Positions 8,271 to 17,044 are shown, counted from the stretch's first letter. The stretch is 64,000 nucleotides of DNA from Methylobacterium oxalidis (GCF_007992195.1 NZ_BJZU01000065.1:1-64000), one strand, 5' to 3'. The notes: generated from the sequence alone by a model not told the origin. A program made the numbers and translations.

Positions 8271-10213
8271 GACACCCTCGCGCGCAGACCGGAGGCGGAA
8301 CAAGGCCACGCCGGCGCGGGTGCGTCCATCGCCGGCACCCGGAACAGATGTCGCGGGTCGAGGCACTCAACCGCCGGGTGCCGAGCCAGGAGCGGCAGCA
8401 GCCGATCGAGGAAGGCCCAGATCGCCGCGTCGTGGGCGCGGTGATGCGTCAGGATGCCGATCGGTCCCGACGCCTCGGCCACGCGTCGGGAGAGCCGGTC
8501 GAGAAGGACCTCGGGGTCGACGAGCGAGCGGGTGCCCCGCCAGTCGATCGGATCGAGATCGACGTCGGCGCGGATCAAGCCCGGCACGGAAGGCCCCGGG
8601 ACGGACGACAGGCCCGTGTAGCCGAGGCCCGGCAGGGCCGCGGCGAGGTCGGGAGCCAGCCGGTTCCAGGGCGGCACGAAGACGGGGAGCAGGCGGTCCG
8701 CGGGCAGGCGCTCGCGGGCGATGCTGAGCGCGGAGGCCGCCTCCCGGGCGCGCACCCCCAGGGGCCGGTCGGCCCCGAACTCAGCGGGCTTGGCGCCGGC
8801 TGGGGCGTGGTTCGCGTGGGCGAGGCCGTGCACGGCCGCGCTGACGGTCGGGTCGGCGCCGCTCAGCGCGGCGGCAAGGGATGCCTCGGCCGCCGCCGGG
8901 ATCGCCGCGACGAGCAGGGGACAGGCGGCGGCGCGCGCCAGGGCGAGCAGCCGGTCGAGGGCGGGCGTCGCCGCGACCGCATCGTCGTCACGCCACCAGA
9001 TCGCGACGCGGCGGCCCTCGTCGGCGGCCGCGTCGAGGGCCGCGCGCAGACCTGCCAGCCCGCTCTGCCCCCGCACCGGAGGCCGTGCTGTCCGCCCGGC
9101 CAGGGCCTCGATGATCGCGACCGAGCGGTCGATCCCGCCGAGATCGATGCCGTGGGGCGGGGGCGGTGCCGCCGCGAGGCTCCGCCGGACGGCGGCGCGG
9201 AGGATGGCCCCGTCGAGCCCGGCTTCGGGCAGCACGCCGGCGAGGCCGCGTGCGGCGAGGCGTTCGGCGCGAAGGCGCTGCTCGGTCTCGCGGCCCGCCT
9301 CGAACGGCACCAGCAGGGCGGGCGTGCCCGTCGCCAGGAGGTCCACCGCCGTGTTGTAGCCGCAGGCGCTGACCGACAGGGCCGAGCCCGCCAGGAGCGC
9401 GCGGAAATCCGGGCGCGACCGACCGATCGTGCCGGCCGGCAGGCCCTCGCCGATCTCGGCCAGCACGGCGTCGGGCACGCCGTGTCCGGCGAGGATGCGC
9501 CAGCCGAGATCGGGCGTGCCGCGTGCCGCCTCCGCGGCCGCGCGCAGCAGCCCCGTGCCGGCCGCGCTCGAGCCGGCGGAGACCAGGATTCCGCGGCGCT
9601 CCCCGGCGGGCGGACAGGGCACGCCTTCGTCGACGTAGCCCGTGTAGCGGAGGCGTGCGGCCAGTTCCGTGTCGACGGGCCAGGAGGCGTCGAGCGGCGC
9701 GAGCGCCGGATCGCCGTGGACCAGCACCGCGTCGTACCAAGCGGCGATCCGCTCGCCCGCTTCCCGGACCTTCGCCGCCCGGTCTGGCGCCACGAGGATG
9801 TCGCGGATCGAGGCCAGCACCACGGGGCGCGGGATCCGGGCGCGGGCCGCCTCCAGGAGGGCCAGGAACTCGTCCGCCAGGGCGCGCCGGCCGAAGGGGA
9901 AGAGCTCGGTGACGACGGCGTCGGGCCGGCACCGCGCGAACGTCTCCAGCAGCAGACGACGGCGACGGGCGAGGTGATGCTCCCCGGCCGGCCCGCCATC
10001 CGCGTCGAGCAGGGTGCCGAAGGCCGTGCCCTCGACGCGCACGGGCGGAAGCTCAACGACCTCGACGCCTTCGAGGGAGACCATCGGCGCCGGGCGGCCG
10101 CCGGTGACCAGCACGACCGCGTGCCCGGCGCAGGCGAGGCCGCGGGCGAGCGCGGCCGCACGGGTGAGATGGCCTGCCCCGAGCAGGTGCGTGACGGCGA
10201 TCAGGACGCGCAT
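8267..10213 (-). CDS. glycosyltransferase fused to a NodB-like polysaccharide deacetylase
   Basis: This 648-residue protein has two parts. Residues 1 to about 360 form a GT-B glycosyltransferase related to MurG/GT28: an N-terminal GAGHLTRA loop and a C-terminal nucleotide-sugar site around SACGYNTAVDLLATGTPALL. Residues about 375-640 resemble a NodB deacetylase: acidic pair RDDD near 406-411, metal-type histidines in HGLAHANH near 460-468, PPWNR near 511-517 and THHRAHD near 588-594. The likely job is transfer of a sugar and N-deacetylation of the same glycan, in the cytoplasm because no signal peptide or membrane helix is seen. The ATG at 10213 overlaps the previous stop by 13 bases. Confidence 0.8.
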   Translation of the reverse strand: MRVLIAVTHLLGAGHLTRAAALARGLACAGHAVVLVTGGRPAPMVSLEGVEVVELPPVRVEGTAFGTLLDADGGPAGEHHLARRRRLLLETFARCRPDAVVTELFPFGRRALADEFLALLEAARARIPRPVVLASIRDILVAPDRAAKVREAGERIAAWYDAVLVHGDPALAPLDASWPVDTELAARLRYTGYVDEGVPCPPAGERRGILVSAGSSAAGTGLLRAAAEAARGTPDLGWRILAGHGVPDAVLAEIGEGLPAGTIGRSRPDFRALLAGSALSVSACGYNTAVDLLATGTPALLVPFEAGRETEQRLRAERLAARGLAGVLPEAGLDGAILRAAVRRSLAAAPPPPHGIDLGGIDRSVAIIEALAGRTARPPVRGQSGLAGLRAALDAAADEGRRVAIWWRDDDAVAATPALDRLLALARAAACPLLVAAIPAAAEASLAAALSGADPTVSAAVHGLAHANHAPAGAKPAEFGADRPLGVRAREAASALSIARERLPADRLLPVFVPPWNRLAPDLAAALPGLGYTGLSSVPGPSVPGLIRADVDLDPIDWRGTRSLVDPEVLLDRLSRRVAEASGPIGILTHHRAHDAAIWAFLDRLLPLLARHPAVECLDPRHLFRVPAMDAPAPAWPCSASGLRARVS

Positions 10214-11499
10214 GCGCAGTCCTCCGACGCCGCTTCGGCCTCGACCTGGGCCGTAACTTCGCGGGCGAGACCTGCCGACGCGGCGAGACGCGCGGCGATG
10301 CGGTCGATCCCCGCATCCATCGTGAAATCCGCCCGCAGCCGCCCGTAGGCGGCTGCAGAGAGACGGGCGCGGAGCGCCGGGTCCCGCGCGAGCCGGTCGA
10401 TGGCCGCCGCGAGCGCCGCCGGGTCTCCCGGCTCCACGAGGAGGCCGTGCGTGCCGTCCCCGACGAACTCGGTCGTGCCCGCGAACGCGCTGGCGAGGAT
10501 GGGGAGGCGCTGGCTCGCCGCCTCCATCAGCACGTTCGGCAGGCCGTCGCGGTCGCCGGAGGCGGCGCGCTTCGTCGGCAGGACGAACAGGTCGGCCTCG
10601 CGCATCGCCGCGATCACCTCCGGCTGGGAGCGCGAACCGCGGAAGTCGACCCGGCCGGCGAGACCGAGGCGGCGGACCTCCCCGGCGATCGCCGCGGCAC
10701 GCTCCCCGCTCCCGATCAGCGCGAGGCGCCAGTGCAGGTCCCCCGGCAGCAGGGCGAGCGCGGCGACGAGATCGTCGTGGCCCTTCTTCGCGACGAAGCG
10801 CCCGACGCAGAGAAGGCGGAGCGGGTCGGCCGGGTCCGATCCGTCCCGCGGCGCGCGGGCGGGCGGAGGCGCCGGGAAGCGCCCGAGGTCGAGCCCGTGA
10901 TAGGCGAGCGCGACACGCCCCTCCGGCGCCAGGGCCCGCAAGCGCGCGAGCCCGTCCTTCGTGCAGGTCACGCCCCAGGCCGCGTCCGCGAGCTTGTCGG
11001 ACAGGTCCCAGTCCGGCGTCGTCCATATGTCCTTGGCGTGCGCCGAGAAGCTCCAGGCCCGTCCGGTCAGGATCGCGCAGTAGCGGGCGACGCTCGCCGG
11101 CGTGTGCAGGAAATGGACGTGGAGGTGAGCGAGGTCGCCCGGCATCTCGCGCCCGAGCACCATCGCCTGCCCGATCCGCCGCAGGCGGGAGGCGGTGGGG
11201 TCGCGGCGCAGATCGCGCATGGCCGCGGCGAGGAAGGCGCGGAAACCCGCGCGGCGGACGGCCCAGGCGAGCCCGCGCGCCACCCGGAGCGGCTCCCGGT
11301 GGAGGTATTCGGGCAGGTAGGCGACCGGCGCGCGGATCTGCGCGTGCATCGGGTGGCGCGCCGCGTCGTGCGGCCGGCGCATCGACCAGATCTCCAGCGC
11401 GAAGCCCCGCTGCTCCAGCGCCAGGATCTCCTGCGCGATGAAGGTCTCGGTGAGGCGGGGATAGCCCTTGAGCAGGATCGCGATGCGCCGCTCCGTCAT
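10201..11499 (-). CDS. glycosyltransferase family 4 (WcaL/colanic-acid-like)
   Basis: This 432-residue cytoplasmic GT-B enzyme opens with AILLKGYPRLTETFIAQEI, a motif typical of WcaL-type exopolysaccharide transferases. The C-terminal half (about residues 215-395) is a Glycos_transf_1 domain with CVGRFVAKKGHDDL and the donor-site helix DGLPNVLMEAASQRLPI, which contains the usual conserved glutamate. It should add a sugar from a nucleotide donor to a growing lipid- or protein-linked glycan with retention of configuration; donor and acceptor are unknown. It lies between the MurG-like and fusion transferases, overlapping the latter, so all three probably act on one product. Confidence 0.87.
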   Translation of the reverse strand: MTERRIAILLKGYPRLTETFIAQEILALEQRGFALEIWSMRRPHDAARHPMHAQIRAPVAYLPEYLHREPLRVARGLAWAVRRAGFRAFLAAAMRDLRRDPTASRLRRIGQAMVLGREMPGDLAHLHVHFLHTPASVARYCAILTGRAWSFSAHAKDIWTTPDWDLSDKLADAAWGVTCTKDGLARLRALAPEGRVALAYHGLDLGRFPAPPPARAPRDGSDPADPLRLLCVGRFVAKKGHDDLVAALALLPGDLHWRLALIGSGERAAAIAGEVRRLGLAGRVDFRGSRSQPEVIAAMREADLFVLPTKRAASGDRDGLPNVLMEAASQRLPILASAFAGTTEFVGDGTHGLLVEPGDPAALAAAIDRLARDPALRARLSAAAYGRLRADFTMDAGIDRIAARLAASAGLAREVTAQVEAEAASEDCACAS

Positions 11500-11512
11500 G
11501 GGCCGGCCCTCG

Positions 11513-12766
11513 TCATGGGCAGGCCCTGCGCAAGAGGGCGCAATCCGCCTCCGGTGCCGGCCGGACGTGCTCGCTGAGCGCGAAGATCCGGCTCATGACG
11601 TTGGGCAGCCCGTCGAGGAGGCCCGGCACGACGATCCGCGACGGCGGAAGCTGATCCGGCAGGGCACGGAGCGCCGCCGCCATGCGGTCCGCCCGGACTG
11701 CGTCCGGCCCGGGGAGGATCCGCGCGAGGCCGAGGCGGTCCGCCGCCACGGCGCGGATCTCCTGCTCCCGCCGCGGATGCGTCCGCGGAACCAGGAGGGC
11801 CGGCTTGTCGAAGGACAGGATCTCGCAGAACGTGTTGTAGCCGCCCATCGCGACGATGCCCGCCGCCCGGTGCATCAGGTGCTCGATCTCGCTGTCGAAG
11901 GTGATGGCGGCGACCTTCGGCAGCCGCGCGATCCGCGCCCGGAAGCCGGCGCGGAGCGCCGGATCGAGGAAGGGGCCGAAGGCGACCAGGGCGGGCAGCA
12001 GGAGACCGGGATCGGCCTCGTAGGCTGCGAGCACGCCGTCGATGAGCGAGACCCCGTCCTCGCCGCCGCCGGGGGTGACGAGGATGAAGGGCTCGCGGGC
12101 GATCTCAGGCTCGGCCCGCGCCGCCCGCGGGTCCGGCAGGCCGCGCCTGAGGTACCCCGTGAACCGCACGCGCTCCCGGATCGCGGGCCCGAGCGGCAGC
12201 GCCGCCAGAGGGTCGTGGATCAGCGCGACGCCGTAGACCCAGACCTCGTCGTAGAAGCGTGCCAGCGCCTCGGCCGAGCGCTTGCGCGCCCACTCGGCGA
12301 CGAGGCGCTCGGGCGCGTCGAGCACGTCGCGGATCCCGAGGACCAGCCTGCAGCCGCGCGCGGAGAGCCGCTCCAGCGCGGGCAGCATGTCCCCGTGGAA
12401 GCCCGCCGGCTCCTTGTCGACGATCGTGACATGCGGCTCGAACAGCTCGGCCGTGCGCAGGATCGTCGCCGCACGGTCGGCCACCGTGCGGCCGAGATCG
12501 GTCCCCGGCTCGCGGCTCGCGTAGCTCCCGTCGGGGCGCTTGGCGACGGGCGGCAGGTGCACCAGGGAGACGCCCTCGGCGAAGGCGAATCGGTCGATCA
12601 CCGGCGAGCCGGAGGCGATCACCACCCGCGCTCCGGGATCGGCCCCGACGACGGCGTGGGCGATGGCGCGGGCGCGGCGCAGGTGCCCGAGCCCGAACGT
12701 ATCGTGGCTGTAGATCAGGACGCGACGGTGCGTGTGCGGGTCGTCGACCTCTGGCAGGGTACGCAT
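11513..12766 (-). CDS. MurG/GT28-like glycosyltransferase
   Basis: The product (417 residues from ATG 12766) begins RVLIYSHDTFGLGHLRR (about residues 15-31), a loop seen in a family of GT-B proteins often found beside exporters. The C-terminal donor site is GGYNTFCEILSFDKPALLVP near 304-323, the same arrangement as in the neighbour fusion protein. The start is uncertain: the frame stays open to an in-frame ATG at 12820 and a TTG at 12847, but the conserved domain begins only after 12766 and none of the three has a strong ribosome site. It is the first gene of the minus-strand glycan operon and is divergent from the exporter-like gene. Confidence 0.82.
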   Translation of the reverse strand: MRTLPEVDDPHTHRRVLIYSHDTFGLGHLRRARAIAHAVVGADPGARVVIASGSPVIDRFAFAEGVSLVHLPPVAKRPDGSYASREPGTDLGRTVADRAATILRTAELFEPHVTIVDKEPAGFHGDMLPALERLSARGCRLVLGIRDVLDAPERLVAEWARKRSAEALARFYDEVWVYGVALIHDPLAALPLGPAIRERVRFTGYLRRGLPDPRAARAEPEIAREPFILVTPGGGEDGVSLIDGVLAAYEADPGLLLPALVAFGPFLDPALRAGFRARIARLPKVAAITFDSEIEHLMHRAAGIVAMGGYNTFCEILSFDKPALLVPRTHPRREQEIRAVAADRLGLARILPGPDAVRADRMAAALRALPDQLPPSRIVVPGLLDGLPNVMSRIFALSEHVRPAPEADCALLRRACP

Positions 12767-12902
12767 CTCGATCCCGCAACGCCCCGGATCGACGGTTCCG
12801 TCAGCGGCCACTGTTGGCATAAATTGCGCCAGACTGACAATCTGCAACTTGCGATCTTAGCCGTTGCCCCCTCCATATTCGCGCGGAGGTCGATCCGAGA
12901 CG
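12767..12902. promoter_or_regulatory. divergent intergenic region of the glycan cluster
   Basis: This 136-base gap separates the first glycosyltransferase gene (leftward) from the exporter-like gene (rightward) and must hold both promoters unless the transferase starts further upstream. It is noticeably richer in A/T (around 12815-12870) than the flanking genes. A ribosome site GGAGG (12885-12889) serves the rightward ATG at 12903. I find no certain -35/-10 pair. Confidence 0.45.
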
Positions 12903-15542
12903 ATGCGCGAATTGCAGCCGAGCCTGTTCGGATACGTCTGGCGCCACTCGAAACGCGATCAGCTCGCGATCTGCGCCGTCGTCCTGGCCTCCCTGCCCTT
13001 CTACTTCGCGTCCCTCGACCTGCCCCGCCGCATCGTCAACGACGCCATCATGGGCAAGGCGTTCACGCACGGCGAGCCTACGTCGAGCTTTCTCGAACTG
13101 ACGATTCACTGGCCGGGCTGGCTCGGCGGCGGCGCCACCACCCTGTTCGAGGGCTTCCAGCTCGGCCGCATCGAGCTGCTGCTCGGGCTCTCGGGTCTGT
13201 TCCTCCTGCTCGTCCTGATCAACGGGGCGTTCAAGTTCTGGATCAACCTCTCGAAGGGGGTGCTGGGCGAGCGCATGCTCCGGCGCCTGCGCTTCCAGCT
13301 CTTCACGCTGATGCTGCGCTTCACGCCCGAGGCGCAGCGCGAGGTGAAGGCGTCGGAGACCGCGACGATCATCCGCGACGAGGTCGAGCCGATCGGCTCC
13401 TTCATCGGCGACGCGATCGTCGTGCCGGTCTTCCTCGGCACGCAGGCCGCCACGGCGCTGACCTTCATCATGATGCAGAACGTCTGGCTCGGCCTCGTCG
13501 CCGCGGCCATCGTCGGCGTCCAGATCGTGGTGATCCCGCGGCTGCGGCGCGAGATCATCCGCCTGAGCCGTACCCGCCAGCTCCGGTCCCGGGAACTCGC
13601 CGGCCATGTCGGCGAGGTGCTGGAAGGGCTCGACGCCGTGACGCTGAACGACGCGGGCCGGTGGGAGCGGGCCGAGTTCGGCGGGCGGCTACACAATCTC
13701 TACGGGCTGCGGCTGCGGATCTACAGGCGCAAGTTCGCCGTGAAGTACCTGAACAACCTGCTGGCCCAGGTCACGCCGTTTCTGTTCTACGCGATCGGCG
13801 GCTACTTCGCCCTGCACGGCGAACTGAACATCGGCCAGCTCGTGGCGGTGCTGGCCGCCTACCGGGATCTGCCGCCGCCCCTGAAGGAACTGATCGACTG
13901 GGACCAGCAGCGCCTCGACGTCGAGGTGAAGTACGAGACCGTCGCGGCGCATTTCGCGCCCCACCGCCTGCGCGCCGCGGACGCCGCCGACGCGGAGGCG
14001 GAAGCCGCGCCGGCCGGGTCGCTGCGGCTGGAGAAGGTCGGCCTGCGGGATCCCCACGACGGGGCGATCGTGGCGGTCGGCGACGCGACGATCCCCCTGC
14101 CGGCGCGCGTCGGGGTCCTCTCCCACGACGCCGAGCTCGCGCACGCGATGGCCCGGGTGCTGGCGGGTCTCGACGCGCCGCAGAGCGGCACGATCCGGAT
14201 CGGCTCCGAGGACATCGCCGCGCTGCCCGTGTCCGTCCGGGCGCGGACCGTCGCCTACGCGGGCCGGAGCCCGATCCTGTTTCCCGGCTCGATCCGCGAG
14301 AACGTGGTCTACGGCCTGCACCGCACCCCGACCGAAGCTCTGGCCGCCGACGCGACCTGGCGCGCGGAAGCGCTCCGGACCGGGAACCCGGCCGAGTGCG
14401 TCGAGCAGAACTGGATCGACTACGCGACGCTCGGGCTGGAGGGCGCGGACGCCCTCGACCAGCGCATCCTCGCGCTCCTCGGGCGCCTCGGCATGGAGGA
14501 GGACCTGTACCGCTTCGGCCTCTCGGCGCTGAGCCGCGTCACGCCCGACATGCCGGTCGGCGCCCGCCTGATCGCGGCGCGCCGGCACCTGCACACGGTC
14601 CTCGCCCGCGCCAAGAAGGGCGGCCTCGTGATCCCCTTCGCCTTCGACCGCTTCAACGAGGAGATGACGGTCGCCGAGAACCTGCTCTTCGGCGTGCCGC
14701 GCGAGACGGGCCTCATGGAGCGCCTCGCCTTCGAGCCGCGCTTCACGCGGGCGCTGGAGCGGGCAGGCCTGCTCGAACCCCTCGCCGAGATGGGCCTCGC
14801 GATCGCCCGCCACCACGTCGAGATCTTCCGCGACCTGTCGCCCGGCGTGGTCCTGTTCCGCCGCTTCTCGCTGATCTCCCCGGACGCGCTGCCCGACTAC
14901 GTGCGCCTGCTGGAGCGCATCGGCAAGAACGGGCGTCTGCGGGCCGACGACCGGCACGCCTTCCTCACCCTGACGCTGCGCTACACGGAGACGCGTCAGC
15001 GCTTCGGCCTCCTCGACGCCGCCCTGCGGGCCCGCATCGTGGCGGCGCGGGGCTCCGTGCAGGCCGCGCTGCGCGGGCCGGACGGGCACGAGATCGAGCC
15101 CTACGCGCCCGAGGCGATCAACCCGCGCAGCACCATCCTCGACAACCTCCTGTTCGGGCGCATCAACACCCGGCGCATGCACGCGGAGGCCGAGGTCCGC
15201 GAGCACGTGCAGGCGGCCGCGCGGCGTTTCGATCTCGAGATGGCGATCCAGCGCCGCGGCCTCGACTTCGAGGTCGGCAACCGCGGCCAGCACCTGACCG
15301 ACGACCAGCGCGCCAAGATCGACCTCGCGCGCGCGCTCATCAAGAACCCGGTGATCCTCGTCGTGGAGGATACCGGCACCTTCACAGGGCCCGAGCTCGC
15401 GGACCTCTTGGAGGCGCAGCCCGGTCCGGGCCCCTCCCTCGTCTATCTCGGGGCGGACGCGGCGCGCACAGACGTCTTCGACGCGGTCATCGCCGTCGAG
15501 CGGTCGGCGCCCGCGCGTGTCCCCAGCCCGGCGCCCGCCTGA
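12903..15542 (+). CDS. ABC-exporter-like membrane protein with degenerate ATPase motifs
   Basis: This 879-residue protein has an ABC exporter membrane domain (residues about 1-330, several hydrophobic helices, with a coupling-type segment RSRELAGHVGEVLEGLDAV). The ATPase part follows, but its motifs are decayed. The Walker A position (about 400-420) reads ARVGVLSHDAELAHAM, with no GxxGxGK[ST]. The signature (about 797) is LTDDQRAKIDLARAL instead of LSGGQ, and Walker B (about 816-823) is VILVVEDT, with D and E exchanged. About 250 extra residues lie between, with repeated ENVVYG, ENLLFG and DNLLFG motifs. The ATG at 12903 follows GGAGG. It may be a non-hydrolysing or unusual transporter for the neighbouring glycan. 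Confidence 0.8.
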   Translation: MRELQPSLFGYVWRHSKRDQLAICAVVLASLPFYFASLDLPRRIVNDAIMGKAFTHGEPTSSFLELTIHWPGWLGGGATTLFEGFQLGRIELLLGLSGLFLLLVLINGAFKFWINLSKGVLGERMLRRLRFQLFTLMLRFTPEAQREVKASETATIIRDEVEPIGSFIGDAIVVPVFLGTQAATALTFIMMQNVWLGLVAAAIVGVQIVVIPRLRREIIRLSRTRQLRSRELAGHVGEVLEGLDAVTLNDAGRWERAEFGGRLHNLYGLRLRIYRRKFAVKYLNNLLAQVTPFLFYAIGGYFALHGELNIGQLVAVLAAYRDLPPPLKELIDWDQQRLDVEVKYETVAAHFAPHRLRAADAADAEAEAAPAGSLRLEKVGLRDPHDGAIVAVGDATIPLPARVGVLSHDAELAHAMARVLAGLDAPQSGTIRIGSEDIAALPVSVRARTVAYAGRSPILFPGSIRENVVYGLHRTPTEALAADATWRAEALRTGNPAECVEQNWIDYATLGLEGADALDQRILALLGRLGMEEDLYRFGLSALSRVTPDMPVGARLIAARRHLHTVLARAKKGGLVIPFAFDRFNEEMTVAENLLFGVPRETGLMERLAFEPRFTRALERAGLLEPLAEMGLAIARHHVEIFRDLSPGVVLFRRFSLISPDALPDYVRLLERIGKNGRLRADDRHAFLTLTLRYTETRQRFGLLDAALRARIVAARGSVQAALRGPDGHEIEPYAPEAINPRSTILDNLLFGRINTRRMHAEAEVREHVQAAARRFDLEMAIQRRGLDFEVGNRGQHLTDDQRAKIDLARALIKNPVILVVEDTGTFTGPELADLLEAQPGPGPSLVYLGADAARTDVFDAVIAVERSAPARVPSPAPA

Positions 15543-15677
15543 GCCTTCGGCGGTCCCTGGCCCGCGACGTGCCTTCGCCGTGGACGGCGCGGGTTTCAGG
15601 GGCGCTCCTCGCTTTGGAAGCGGCGGCGCTTCGCCTATCCGAGGGTGAGGGCCCGTCGCGGCCGAGGCAGTGCGCGG

Positions 15678-16382
15678 ATGACGGACGTTCGAGGACGGCG
15701 CGAGGGTAAGGACCGCGTGGGGGCGATCTGCCGCTCGCTGCGACGCGCCATCGTCGAGCGCGCCCTCGTTCCGGGCGACCGCCTGCCCGAGGACGCGCTC
15801 GGCGAGCGCTTCGGCGTGAGCCGCACCATCGTGCGGCAGGCCCTCGGGCAGCTCGCGGGCGAGGGCCTGGTCGAGCTGCGCCGCAACCGGATCGCGGTCG
15901 TGGCGACGCCGAGCTGGGAGGAGGCGCGGGACACGTTCGACGTGCGCATGGGCCTCGAGCGGCTCGTGGTGGCCCGCCTCGCGGGCCGTCTCACCGCCGA
16001 GCAGCGGGCGGACCTCGCAGCCCATATCGAGGGCGAGGAGGCGGCGGGCGGCGGGCCCGACGCCGCCTCGATCCGCCTCGCGACCGAGTTCCACGTCCTG
16101 CTCGCCGAGATGACCGGGAGCTCGGTGCTCCGCCGCTACGTTGCCGAGCTCGGCTACCGCTGCGCTCTGATCCTGTCGCTCTACGCGAGGCCGCACTCCG
16201 CGGACTGCGCGGTGAGCGAGCACCGCGCCATCGTCGCCGCCCTGGTCGAGGGCGACGTCGCGCGGGCGACCGCCCTGATGGACCACCACCTCGACGCCGT
16301 GGCCGAGCGGGCGCTGATCGTCGCCGCGCCGATGCGCGACGAGGATCTCGCCCGCCGGCTCGCGCCCTACGTCGAGACCTGA
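15678..16382 (+). CDS. GntR-family transcriptional regulator, FadR/FCD subfamily
   Basis: This 234-residue protein has an N-terminal winged helix (about residues 10-75, with [24 protein letters not shown]) and a C-terminal all-helical FCD effector domain (about 80-215; metal- or acid-binding positions in [13 protein letters not shown] and [10 protein letters not shown]). Such proteins usually repress catabolic or uptake genes and are released by a small acid. The likely target is the adjacent importer cassette, whose promoter region contains inverted repeats. An upstream in-frame start at 15645 is possible but adds only Arg/Gly-rich residues; ATG 15678 is preferred. The gene ends 9 bases from the convergent SnoaL-like gene. 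Confidence 0.87.
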   Translation: MTDVRGRREGKDRVGAICRSLRRAIVERALVPGDRLPEDALGERFGVSRTIVRQALGQLAGEGLVELRRNRIAVVATPSWEEARDTFDVRMGLERLVVARLAGRLTAEQRADLAAHIEGEEAAGGGPDAASIRLATEFHVLLAEMTGSSVLRRYVAELGYRCALILSLYARPHSADCAVSEHRAIVAALVEGDVARATALMDHHLDAVAERALIVAAPMRDEDLARRLAPYVET

Positions 16383-16391
16383 GGGCGCCGC

Positions 16392-16820
16392 TCAGTCGGC
16401 GAGGCCGGCCCGCGTCAGCAGCCGCTCGGCGCTGTCGTTCCAGACCTCCATCGTCACGATCAGCCCATCGCGGACGGTGAAGCGGTCGACGTAGCGGTTG
16501 CCCTCGAACGTCGTGCCGTCCGGCCACGCGCCGTAGAGCGTGCCCAGGCTGTAGACCGTGGTCTGCCCCTCGCCCGGCACCACGTCGAGGCGCTCCATGC
16601 TCTTCTTCACCCAGGCGTAGCGGTCGGCATTGAACGCCGTGACCTCGCGCGGATGGCGGAAGCGCCGGGCCCCCGTGAAGACGATCTCGAGGTCCGGCGC
16701 GATGTAGCGCGCGGCCGTCTCCGGGTCCGGCACCATCGAGGCTTCGAGATAGGCCGTGACGATCGCGGCGGCCTCCCGGGTCGCGTCGGTCGCGCTGCTG
16801 TCGCTCGTGTTCTGGCTCAT
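16392..16820 (-). CDS. SnoaL/NTF2-like protein
   Basis: This 142-residue soluble protein has the NTF2-like cone-fold pattern: an N-terminal helix (AAAIVTAYLEASMVPDPETA), a strand pair with IAPDLEIVFTG, then FNADRYAWVKKSMERLDVV and the C-terminal strands NRYVDRFTVRDGLIVTMEVW. Members bind or isomerise small hydrophobic substrates, or act as accessory proteins; the precise role is not predictable. The ATG at 16820 was chosen because the longer frame upstream is basic and lacks family similarity. It is divergent from the importer gene at 17045 and convergent with the GntR gene, so it probably belongs to the same regulon. Confidence 0.75.
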   Translation of the reverse strand: MSQNTSDSSATDATREAAAIVTAYLEASMVPDPETAARYIAPDLEIVFTGARRFRHPREVTAFNADRYAWVKKSMERLDVVPGEGQTTVYSLGTLYGAWPDGTTFEGNRYVDRFTVRDGLIVTMEVWNDSAERLLTRAGLAD

Positions 16821-16895
16821 GGGTCGTGCGCTCCCGTTCCGGCGGCCTGTCCCGCCTCGTCTGCCGAGACTGACAGGACTTCGGCGTCGATGCCT

Positions 16896-16920
16896 GCGAA
16901 AAGTGTATGCAGTTTTTCGC
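16896..16920. promoter_or_regulatory. inverted repeat, candidate operator
   Basis: GCGAAAA (16896-16902) and TTTTCGC (16914-16920) are perfect inverted arms around an 11-base spacer. The site lies between the divergent SnoaL-like and importer genes, about 75 bases before the sigma-54 element. It could bind the adjacent GntR regulator or an enhancer-binding protein; neither can be decided from sequence. Confidence 0.4.
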
Positions 16921-16928
16921 GTAACTGT

Positions 16929-16941
16929 GCACATTTTGTGC
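16929..16941. promoter_or_regulatory. short inverted repeat GCACA-TTT-TGTGC
   Basis: Perfect 5-base arms around three T, just downstream of the 16896 repeat and about 50 bases upstream of the sigma-54 element. This is a plausible half of an activator or repressor site. The short length means chance occurrence cannot be excluded. Confidence 0.35.
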
Positions 16942-16992
16942 GGCACCTGCACGCGATCGATCATGACATGAGAAAATCCGTCTGTACTCTGG

Positions 16993-17007
16993 TGGCACGG
17001 GCGTTGC
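16993..17007 (+). promoter_or_regulatory. sigma-54 (RpoN) promoter of the importer operon
   Basis: TGGCACG, four bases, then TTGC matches the -24/-12 consensus at every conserved position with exact spacing. It lies 37 bases before the ATG of the binding-protein gene on the correct strand, so transcription would begin about 12 bases after the TTGC. Sigma-54 promoters need an enhancer-binding activator, which is not encoded in this window. Confidence 0.8.
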
Positions 17008-17044
17008 GGACCGCCCCTGAAGGCCCGCCGGAGACCGAACCGCC

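Noticed and set aside
12811..12825. TGGCAT ... TTGC resembling a sigma-54 promoter before the first glycosyltransferase
   Set aside because: The spacing between GG and GC is two bases too short and the element is on the strand opposite to that gene.
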